Under the pieces are notes generated by a model, which searched no databases, was not told where the DNA came from, and saw only the letters and a program-made list of their open reading frames with translations. The translations under genes and the position numbers were made by a program. This document shows positions 1-4,884 of a stretch of 8,265 bases of DNA, piece by piece. The DNA comes from Christensenella sp. UBA1262. GTDB taxonomy: Bacteria; Bacillota; Clostridia; Christensenellales; CAG-917. Position 1 is the stretch's first letter. The number at the start of each line of letters is the position of its first letter. The stretch lies in NCBI GenBank assembly GCA_002308215.1, contig DBVO01000015.1, positions 265 to 8,529 of the forward strand. Direction: 5' to 3'.

Positions 1-1013
1 AGTTGTTTAAAGTGCAGATTCTGCTGATATGCAACTACATACAAACATTTATAGAAGTCGTAAGTTTGTTTTCTGTAATAAGCAGCAGCGATGTCTCTAG
101 TGGCATACAAAGTAGCGCCATCGGCTTTAACTAGAAGGCATGGAGGCATGTCATATTCATCAAGGTTTACAATCTGTGCGCCATCGCTTTCAACGAGCAA
201 ATTCTTCTCTCTTAATATGTCAAGGCATGCATCCATTTTGTCATTATAAAAGCTTTCGCCGTTGTAGCTATCAAATTTGATTTTGAGTCTATCATAAATT
301 GTAGAAACAGCTTTCATTGTGACATCTTTAAATGTGTCATAGTATGCAATAGCTTCTTTGTCACCTTCCTCAATACGCTTAAACCATGCACGAGCTTCAT
401 CGTCTAGCTCAGGATGCTCCTCAGATTCTTTATGATAGCGTACATACAGCGAAGTAAGGAAGTATTCGTCATTCTTTGCTACTTCTTCAAGGCTAGACCA
501 TTTTCTTGTAGCGACAATAAGCTTACCAAATTGTGTGCCCCAGTCGCCCAAATGGTTAATACCTACGACTTTATATCCGAGATGTTCAAATATGCGATAC
601 AAAGCACCACCAATAACAGTAGTGGAGAGGTGCCCAATATGGAAAGGTTTGGCAATATTTACTGAACTATAGTCAATACAGATGGTTTTGCCATTGCCTT
701 CATTGCTTTTACCAACAACTTCGTTATCAACAGCATAGGTTTTTAAGCCTTTTGCTAAGGTTTGTCTATTTAAGAAAATGTTGAGATAGCCACCAACAAC
801 CTCAACCTTGCTGACAAAGTCGAGATTTTCGACGTATGGCAAGAGTTTTGCGGCAATCATTGGTGGTGCTTGGCGCAAAGTCTTTGCAAATTTGAAGCAA
901 GGGAGGGAAATATCGCCGAGTTTTGATTCTTTCGGTGTTTCAAGTGCGCTTAGCACATCATTTTCAGTTAATCCTTCTACTGCTAAAGCAGTAGCGAGTT
1001 CTTTTTCGTACAT
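1..1013 (-). CDS. argS: Arginyl-tRNA synthetase, N-terminal part (3' end outside window)
   Basis: Class I aminoacyl-tRNA synthetase that charges tRNA-Arg with arginine in the cytoplasm. About 337 codons are present, from ATG at 1013 running off the left edge, against a usual length of about 550-600. The first ~85 residues fit the ArgRS-specific N-terminal tRNA-recognition domain. The catalytic Rossmann fold follows, with the HIGH signature H125-I-G-H128 inside SSVNIAKPFHIGHL (bases 630-641), then NHLGDWGTQFGKL and, near the edge, LYATRDIAAAYYRKQTYDF, all typical of ArgRS. The KMSK-type loop and anticodon-binding domain lie outside the window. An AAAGG ribosome binding site precedes the ATG by a few bases. 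The gene starts 21 bases after the ychF stop with no terminator between, so co-transcription from the ychF promoter is likely. The identification is secure. Confidence 0.97.
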   Translation of the reverse strand, partial: MYEKELATALAVEGLTENDVLSALETPKESKLGDISLPCFKFAKTLRQAPPMIAAKLLPYVENLDFVSKVEVVGGYLNIFLNRQTLAKGLKTYAVDNEVVGKSNEGNGKTICIDYSSVNIAKPFHIGHLSTTVIGGALYRIFEHLGYKVVGINHLGDWGTQFGKLIVATRKWSSLEEVAKNDEYFLTSLYVRYHKESEEHPELDDEARAWFKRIEEGDKEAIAYYDTFKDVTMKAVSTIYDRLKIKFDSYNGESFYNDKMDACLDILREKNLLVESDGAQIVNLDEYDMPPCLLVKADGATLYATRDIAAAYYRKQTYDFYKCLYVVAYQQNLHFKQ

Positions 1014-1034
1014 AATCTACCTTTAATTCAATTT

Positions 1035-2117
1035 TTACACATTAATACGGAACAAGACGACGTCATTATCTTGCATGACGTAATCTTTTCCTTCACTACG
1101 AACTTTACCTTTTTCTTTTGCGGCATTGAATGAGCCACATTCAATAAGGGTATCATAATCAACAATTTCAGCACGGATGAAGCCACGTTCGAAGTCGCTG
1201 TGGATTTTGCCAGCAGCTTCAGGGGCCTTAGTTCCTTTTTGAATTGTCCATGCTCTTGTTTCTTTTTCACCAGCGGTCAAATAGCTTATGAGACCTAGAA
1301 GATCATAACTGGTCTTTACAAGTCTATCAAGGCCGCTTTCTTTTAGCCCATATTCTTCCATGAACATTTCACGTTCATCATCAGCGAGTTCAGTAAGATC
1401 TTCTTCAAGTTTTGCACACAAAACAATTGCTTTTGCACCTTCTTCTTTTGCGATACGCTCAACTTCTTTAGAATAATCGTTACCATTTATGCCAGCTTCG
1501 TCTGTATTTGCAACATAAACAACCGGTTTTGATGTAAGTAAGAATTGGTCCTCTATGAATTTTTTGAAATCGGCATCTACATCAAGAGCACGAAGTGCTT
1601 TGCCGCTCTCGAGCCACTTTTGCATTGTAGTAAGTCTATCTACATCTTCTTGGTATTTTTTGTCAGCCTTTACCATGGTAACAGCTTTTGCCATACGGCG
1701 TTCAAGGGTTTCAAGATCAGCAAAGATAAGTTCAAGGTTAATTGTTTCTATATCTCTAGCTGGGTCAACACTTCCGTCAACGTGTGTGATGTTTTCATCA
1801 TCAAAACAACGTACGACATGAACGATAGCATCAACTTCTCTAATATGAGAGAGGAATTTGTTGCCAAGACCTTCGCCACGGCTAGCTCCCTTTACAAGAC
1901 CAGCTATATCCACAAATTCCAGGGAAGTAGGAGTTATTTTTTTGCTATCATACAAAGCGGCAAGCTTTTCAAGTCTCTCATCTGGGACAGCAACTACGCC
2001 AACGTTTGGTTCAATTGTGCAGAATGGATAGTTGGCAGCTTGTGCTCCAGCTTTTGTTATCGCATTAAAAAGAGTGCTTTTGCCGACATTTGGAAGTCCA
2101 ACGACACCGAGTTTCAT
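1035..2117 (-). CDS. ychF: YchF/OLA1-family ribosome-binding ATPase
   Basis: 360 residues, the normal family length of about 360-365. YchF is an Obg-related P-loop protein that binds ribosomes; family members hydrolyse ATP rather than GTP and are linked to translation and stress responses. Visible motifs are the P-loop GLPNVGKST (7-15), the switch I segment NYPFCTIEPN (29-38), the switch II segment DIAGLVKGASRGEGLG (70-85), and the G4 position N204-T-D-E207. The last is NxxE instead of the GTPase NKxD, which fits the known ATP preference. A coiled-coil insertion (roughly 130-200) and a C-terminal TGS domain (about 275-358, with KGTKAPEAAG and DFERGFIRAE) complete the protein. The ribosome binding site is weak (GGTGA), and a hairpin lies just upstream in the leader. 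It is probably the first gene of a ychF-argS unit. Confidence 0.97.
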   Translation of the reverse strand: MKLGVVGLPNVGKSTLFNAITKAGAQAANYPFCTIEPNVGVVAVPDERLEKLAALYDSKKITPTSLEFVDIAGLVKGASRGEGLGNKFLSHIREVDAIVHVVRCFDDENITHVDGSVDPARDIETINLELIFADLETLERRMAKAVTMVKADKKYQEDVDRLTTMQKWLESGKALRALDVDADFKKFIEDQFLLTSKPVVYVANTDEAGINGNDYSKEVERIAKEEGAKAIVLCAKLEEDLTELADDEREMFMEEYGLKESGLDRLVKTSYDLLGLISYLTAGEKETRAWTIQKGTKAPEAAGKIHSDFERGFIRAEIVDYDTLIECGSFNAAKEKGKVRSEGKDYVMQDNDVVLFRINV

Positions 2118-2128
2118 ATTTCACCATT

Positions 2129-2145
2129 ACTCGCTTACAGCGAGT
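2129..2145 (-). promoter_or_regulatory. Hairpin in the ychF 5' leader
   Basis: A perfect 7-bp inverted repeat (ACTCGCT / AGCGAGT) with a 3-base loop lies 11 bases upstream of the ychF ATG. It sits inside the ~47-base leader expected from the promoter at 2171-2199. It stands directly beside the weak GGTGA ribosome binding site, so it could influence translation initiation. It has no following U-run on the minus strand, so it is unlikely to be a terminator. Any regulatory function is inference. Confidence 0.5.
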
Positions 2146-2170
2146 TTTCAAAGTTTTACTTCAATAAACT

Positions 2171-2199
2171 ATTATAAACAAAAAAGTATAGTTAGTAAA
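2171..2199 (-). promoter_or_regulatory. Sigma-A-type promoter for ychF (argS)
   Basis: Read on the minus strand: -35 TTTACT (2199-2194, 4 of 6 matches to TTGACA), a 17-base spacer, and a perfect -10 TATAAT (2176-2171). Transcription would start near 2164, giving a ~47-base leader before the ychF ATG. It is placed after the terminator of the lipoprotein gene, as expected for an independent unit. Confidence 0.75.
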
Positions 2200-2231
2200 G
2201 AGAAAAACACACTTTACATGTTTGCAACATA

Positions 2232-2255
2232 AAAATACCCCGTTTGGGGTATTTT
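2232..2255 (-). terminator. Rho-independent terminator after the lipoprotein gene
   Basis: A perfect 10-bp stem (AAAATACCCC / GGGGTATTTT) with a 4-base loop. On the minus strand it ends in a run of five T residues, 28 bases past the TAA of the lipoprotein gene. The A and T flanks make it symmetric, so it could also stop plus-strand transcription, although no plus-strand gene runs into it here. Confidence 0.85.
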
Positions 2256-2283
2256 ATAAATTATCAATGTATTCAATCTAGAA

Positions 2284-2727
2284 TTATGCGGTTAAACCAG
2301 CATCGGCTCTCGCTGTATCGGATCCAGCCCAAACAATATTGTTAGATTGTCCAAAATAGTATGCATTTGGATCAGATGCATGATTTCTTCCCCATGCACC
2401 CAATGTGATGTTGTCATCATCAGAAAGTTGTCCTGCTTTTTCTGCGTTACTAAACACAAGAATCACGATATGGTCTTCGCCAGCATCAGTAGTCTTTTTT
2501 GCATAAAACACGGCATCTAACCCATCCATTTTGCTTGTCTCGAGATCGTTTATTATGTTTGCAGACTCAAAAGAATCTTTGCTATACTCAGTTACTGCAT
2601 AACCCGCTTTTTCAAGGGATGATTTAACATCTGTTGCCTTTGATTTTTTATTGCATCCAACAAAAATCATTGAAAGGGAAGCAATAACAAGAATCACTGC
2701 GATAACAGAAATAATTACTTTTTTCAT
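2284..2727 (-). CDS. Small predicted lipoprotein of unknown function
   Basis: 147 residues. The N-terminus is a clear type II signal peptide: MKK, a hydrophobic stretch (4-23) and the lipobox F22-V-G-C25. The mature protein would begin at Cys25, be lipid-anchored to the outer face of the membrane, and hold about 123 residues. After a short KKSK linker, the mature part has a helix-like start (DVKSSLEKAGYAV, 33-45), alternating strand-like segments (DAVFYAKK, HIVILVFSN) and an end pattern NNIVWAGSDTARADAGL. This layout resembles a compact secreted alpha/beta fold, but I recognise no named family. AGGAG (2736-2740) stands 8 bases before the ATG and supports this start. The gene is a single unit with its own promoter and terminator, divergent from rpmH. 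Its coding status is secure and its function unknown. Confidence 0.85.
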   Translation of the reverse strand: MKKVIISVIAVILVIASLSMIFVGCNKKSKATDVKSSLEKAGYAVTEYSKDSFESANIINDLETSKMDGLDAVFYAKKTTDAGEDHIVILVFSNAEKAGQLSDDDNITLGAWGRNHASDPNAYYFGQSNNIVWAGSDTARADAGLTA

Positions 2728-2756
2728 TTTTGTTTCTCCTAAATTTTTATAGAATT

Positions 2757-2785
2757 ATGATAGCATAAAAGTAGTTGCTTAGCAA
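2757..2785 (-). promoter_or_regulatory. Probable sigma-A-type promoter for the lipoprotein gene
   Basis: On the minus strand: -35 TTGCTA (2785-2780, 4 of 6), a 17-base spacer, and -10 TATCAT (2762-2757, 5 of 6). Transcription would start near 2750, about 23 bases before the ATG and ahead of the AGGAG at 2740-2736. The match is moderate. The -35 and most of the spacer lie within a palindrome. Confidence 0.5.
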
Positions 2786-2793
2786 CAACTTTT
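2767..2793. repeat. 27-bp palindrome over the lipoprotein promoter
   Basis: The arms AAAAGTAGTTGC (2767-2778) and GCAACAACTTTT (2782-2793) pair at 11 of 12 positions around a 3-base centre. The palindrome covers the predicted -35 box and most of the spacer of the minus-strand promoter, which is what a repressor operator would do. It also has the A-stem-T form of a bidirectional terminator, but no gene is transcribed into it from either side. An operator is the better guess; this is inference. Confidence 0.5.
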
Positions 2794-2853
2794 GTGTGAA
2801 GAACAAAAGGTTAAACGTAAAAGGATCGGTGTTTTATGCGGTTTTGATATTTC

Positions 2854-2892
2854 GCTTGACATACCATCTTATTTTTTTTATAATAGTCAAGC
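2854..2892. repeat. Inverted repeat GCTTGAC / GTCAAGC flanking the rpmH core promoter
   Basis: The arms GCTTGAC (2854-2860) and GTCAAGC (2886-2892) are exact complements, 32 bp apart start to start, close to three helical turns. The left arm covers most of the -35 box and the right arm covers the expected transcription start. The 25-base gap is too long and T-rich for a tight hairpin, so a two-site protein binding arrangement is possible. It may be chance. Confidence 0.35.
2856..2884 (+). promoter_or_regulatory. Perfect-consensus sigma-A promoter for the rpmH operon
   Basis: TTGACA (2856-2861), a 17-base spacer containing a run of eight T, and TATAAT (2879-2884): full consensus in both boxes with optimal spacing. 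Start of transcription is expected near 2891, giving a ~54-base AT-rich leader. Such strength suits a ribosomal protein gene and probably drives the whole rpmH-to-mnmG operon. Confidence 0.92.
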
Positions 2893-2944
2893 ATAATTAT
2901 TATATATTATTTGTGAAAATATGTCTTAATAGGAGAAATAAATT

Positions 2945-3079
2945 ATGAAACAAACCTACCAACCAAAGAAAAGACAAAGAAACAAAGTTCACGGATTCCG
3001 TGAGAGAATGAGTTCTAAATCTGGCAGAAACGTTTTGAAGCGTCGTCGTAACAGAGGTCGCAAGCGCCTCTCTGCATAA
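2945..3079 (+). CDS. rpmH: 50S ribosomal protein L34
   Basis: 44 residues, the standard length for L34. This small basic protein of the large ribosomal subunit binds 23S rRNA. The family pattern is complete: an N-terminal MKQTYQPKKRQR, then KVHGFRERM (14-22), SGRNVL, and the Arg/Lys-rich end RRRNRGRKRLSA. AGGAG (2931-2935) lies 9 bases before the ATG. It is the first gene of the operon behind a perfect-consensus promoter. The stop is followed after only 6 bases by rnpA, in the same reading frame. The identification is secure. Confidence 0.98.
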   Translation: MKQTYQPKKRQRNKVHGFRERMSSKSGRNVLKRRRNRGRKRLSA

Positions 3080-3085
3080 GCCATT

Positions 3086-3427
3086 ATGCAAAAGCAGGAC
3101 AGGTTGAAAAAAAGAGGGGCATTTGCCTACGTCTATCGCAAGGGTGAAAAATCCTCTGCGGGCAACCTGTTGCTTCTTAGTGCAAAGTCCCGAGAGGGAT
3201 TGAAAATCGGGTTGTCCGTTACAAAAAAAGTTGGCAACGCCGTTACTAGAAACCGAGTGAAAAGACTTCTCAGAGAAGCTGTAGGCAAGATTCGTGCTCA
3301 GATTGACGAAGGATATTTGTACGTTATTGTAGCATATCCTGATCTCGCGAATGATGATTTCGCCACAGTATGCGAATCAGTGAAGAGCGCATTTAAAAAT
3401 GCCGGTAAGCTTCAGGAGTTAGAATGA
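3086..3427 (+). CDS. rnpA: Ribonuclease P protein component
   Basis: 113 residues, normal for RnpA. It is the protein cofactor of RNase P, the ribozyme that removes 5' leaders from precursor tRNAs. Visible hallmarks are the start DRLKKRGAFAYVYRKG (5-20) and the RNR helix KKVGNAVTRNRVKRLLREA (47-65, with R55-N56-R57), which contacts the catalytic RNA. A later AYPDLANDDFATVCESVKSAFKNAG segment fits the last strand and helix. No Shine-Dalgarno sequence is visible ahead of its ATG; with only 6 bases from the rpmH stop, translation is probably coupled. Its own 3' end overlaps yidD by 4 bases (ATGA). rpmH-rnpA pairing is nearly universal in bacteria. Confidence 0.97.
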   Translation: MQKQDRLKKRGAFAYVYRKGEKSSAGNLLLLSAKSREGLKIGLSVTKKVGNAVTRNRVKRLLREAVGKIRAQIDEGYLYVIVAYPDLANDDFATVCESVKSAFKNAGKLQELE

Positions 3428-3669
3428 TTAAGAGATTTTTGTTACTTCTACTCCTTGGATATAAGAGAACATTGTCAAGATTAGTTGGCAATCATTGTGC
3501 ATATACGCCTACTTGTTCAATGTATTCGTATGATGCAATAAAAAAGCACGGTGCATTTATAGGCCTTTTAATGACAATAGAAAGACTCTCTAGATGTACT
3601 CCGTTTCATAAGGGTGGTTTTGACCCGGTTCCAGAAAACTATAGAGGAAAAATCAAATGGCTCATATGA
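3424..3669 (+). CDS. yidD: Membrane protein insertion efficiency factor YidD
   Basis: 81 residues, typical for YidD (about 70-90). This small membrane-associated protein assists YidC- and Sec-dependent insertion of inner-membrane proteins. A hydrophobic/amphipathic N-terminus (MIKRFLLLLLLGYKR) is followed by the conserved family core: C25-x-Y-T-P-T-C31-S-x-Y, AIKKHGAFIG (38-47), and RLSRCTPFHKGGFDPVP (54-70), including C58. AGGAG (3414-3418) inside the end of rnpA, 5 bases before the ATG, supports the start. The gene overlaps rnpA by 4 bases and yidC by 13, a sign of translational coupling and of its role next to the insertase. Confidence 0.96.
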   Translation: MIKRFLLLLLLGYKRTLSRLVGNHCAYTPTCSMYSYDAIKKHGAFIGLLMTIERLSRCTPFHKGGFDPVPENYRGKIKWLI

Positions 3670-4877
3670 ACCTTATTCGCAAAAGAATATGGCGCATCTA
3701 TCTTGTGGCAGCATTGTTAATAATATGCTGTTGTTTGCTTGCAGCTTGTAACAAAGATATTTCATATAGTGTAGCAGGAGAAGTTTCTGAACCTACACAC
3801 TTTATGGCAAAGTTCATGCTTTCTATAAGCAAAAGCACAGGCCTTAATAATGGAAGTTTCGGATGGACTGTTATTGTATTTACAATAATCTTGCGTCTCA
3901 TCCTTTCACCATTAGACATTTGGCAGAAGATTATTGCAAGAAAGAACTCCAAAGCAATGGAGCGCATGAAACCACAACTTGAAGCTCTTAATGAAAAGTA
4001 TGCAGATGACAAGCAAAGACTTCAACAAGAGCAGATGGCGCTATATAAGAAAGAGCATTATTCAATGCTCGGTATGTGCTTGCCAACAATAGCAACGTTT
4101 ATTGTATTCTTTGTTGTTTTTGCAGGTTTCAGACAAATGGTCGGATACCAATATGCACTAGACTATAAGTCTAGTGTTAATGCATTTAACACAGTTGTAA
4201 CAGAAGAAGTTGGCGCAGTGTATGGAGATAGAAATGGAGATGGAGTTATCAATCTCTATGATATTGATCCAGAAGACACAAACGCAGCAACATTTAGAGA
4301 CGAAGTAATTTCAGATGCACAAAGTGCAGTTTATAGCTCATATTATTCTGAAGAACAAACAAACACAAGAAGTTGGCTTTGGATTAAGAATATTTTCGTA
4401 TCAGACAACTGGGCAGAAAGTGTTCCAAACTACACATCAATTACAGGTCAATCTGGTTTTGCTACATCAAGACTTTCTGGTGTAGATCCTTCTGAATACA
4501 ACATGGTTATGGGCAAAGTACTTGGTACTGGCGGTTATGGTAAGAACGGTAAATGGAACGGACTTCTTATTCTTCCTGTTCTTTCAATAGTGCTTAGTTT
4601 CTTATCATCATTCTTGCTTAACAAGGCACAAGCACAACCACCTCAACCAACTGGTGCAAATGGTCAACCAAACCAAGCAAATTCAATGAAAATGATGCAA
4701 TGGATAATGCCTCTTATGATGGGCGTCTTCTCATTGCTGTACTCGGGCGCATTCGCGCTATACATGTTTACAAGTTCAGCGGCAGCAATTATCTTCCAAC
4801 TCGTATTCAACCTTGTTGGAAAGATCATAGACAATTCTCGTGAACGCAAGATGCCGTCGAACATTGCTAAGAGATAG
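3657..4877 (+). CDS. yidC: YidC/Oxa1-family membrane protein insertase, with large external insertion
   Basis: 406 residues. It inserts proteins into the cytoplasmic membrane alone or with SecYEG. The N-terminus is a lipoprotein signal peptide (lipobox L28-A-A-C31), as in Gram-positive YidC/SpoIIIJ. TM1 is about 68-86, with the conserved groove arginine R80 in ILRLILSPL. A charged cytoplasmic coiled-coil hairpin follows (about 88-135), then TM2 (138-161), TM3 (302-322), TM4 (347-365) and TM5 (366-389). The outward TM2-TM3 loop is about 140 residues (162-301), far longer than the ~20-30 of Bacillus-type proteins as I recall them. It holds the dockerin-like loop DRNGDGVINLYD (191-202) and the segment RSWLWIKNIF, which fits the usual loop motif. 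A Pro/Gln/Asn-rich linker (325-343) precedes TM4. Start 3657 has AGAGGA 8 bases upstream; ATG 3666 (4-base overlap with yidD) is an alternative. Confidence 0.95.
   Translation: MAHMNLIRKRIWRIYLVAALLIICCCLLAACNKDISYSVAGEVSEPTHFMAKFMLSISKSTGLNNGSFGWTVIVFTIILRLILSPLDIWQKIIARKNSKAMERMKPQLEALNEKYADDKQRLQQEQMALYKKEHYSMLGMCLPTIATFIVFFVVFAGFRQMVGYQYALDYKSSVNAFNTVVTEEVGAVYGDRNGDGVINLYDIDPEDTNAATFRDEVISDAQSAVYSSYYSEEQTNTRSWLWIKNIFVSDNWAESVPNYTSITGQSGFATSRLSGVDPSEYNMVMGKVLGTGGYGKNGKWNGLLILPVLSIVLSFLSSFLLNKAQAQPPQPTGANGQPNQANSMKMMQWIMPLMMGVFSLLYSGAFALYMFTSSAAAIIFQLVFNLVGKIIDNSRERKMPSNIAKR
4156..4176 (+). repeat. Perfect hairpin inside yidC at the start of the insertion
   Basis: The arms CACTAGACT (4156-4164) and AGTCTAGTG (4168-4176) are exact complements around the loop ATA. 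It covers codons for residues about 167-174, just after TM2 where the extra external domain starts. A 9-bp perfect stem is unusual in coding sequence. It could be chance, a pause-inducing mRNA structure or a trace of an insertion event; none of these can be decided here. Confidence 0.45.
4227..4262 (+). other. Dockerin/EF-hand-like calcium-binding loop within YidC
   Basis: These 12 codons encode D191-R-N193-G-D195-G-V-I198-N199-L-Y-D202. Asp, Asn, Asp, Gly, a hydrophobic residue, Asn and Asp fall at loop positions 1, 3, 5, 6, 8, 9 and 12, the type I dockerin/EF-hand pattern. The loop is predicted to face outside the membrane, where calcium is plentiful. Only one copy is present, whereas true dockerins have two. 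Calcium binding is inferred from the motif. Confidence 0.7.
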
Positions 4878-4884
4878 GAGATTT

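Larger units (their letters stand above)
2728..2944. other. Divergent intergenic region between lipoprotein gene and rpmH
   Basis: 217 AT-rich bases hold both divergent promoters and two inverted repeats, listed separately. A short direct repeat AAAAGG occurs at 2805-2810 and 2819-2824. The rpmH leader (about 2891-2944) is very AT-rich and holds no structure I can support. No small ORF with a convincing ribosome binding site and no DnaA box (TTATNCACA or its complement) is visible, although rpmH often lies beside dnaA and the origin. Confidence 0.7.

Noticed and set aside
414..1026. Plus-strand reading frames over argS
   Set aside because: They are shadows of argS, whose HIGH motif and class I core are plain on the minus strand.
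1545..2177. Long plus-strand reading frame (210 codons) opposite ychF
   Set aside because: It lies antisense to the fully conserved ychF coding sequence, its protein is rich in Phe, Ser and Cys with no domain pattern, and no ribosome binding site supports it.
2728..2944. Possible DnaA boxes such as TGTGTGAAG and TGTGAAAAT
   Set aside because: Each shares only the TGTG part of the box and misses several other positions, so they do not qualify.
4521..4560. A possible second calcium loop in YidC near GGYGKNGKWNG
   Set aside because: It is Gly/Asn-rich but lacks the acidic residues at loop positions 1, 5 and 12, so only one dockerin-like loop can be claimed.
4840..4884. An earlier in-frame ATG for jag that would add 15 residues
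   Set aside because: It lies within the last codons of yidC, the added residues (Arg-rich) do not look like Jag_N, and the TAGGAG before ATG 4885 fits the shorter form.
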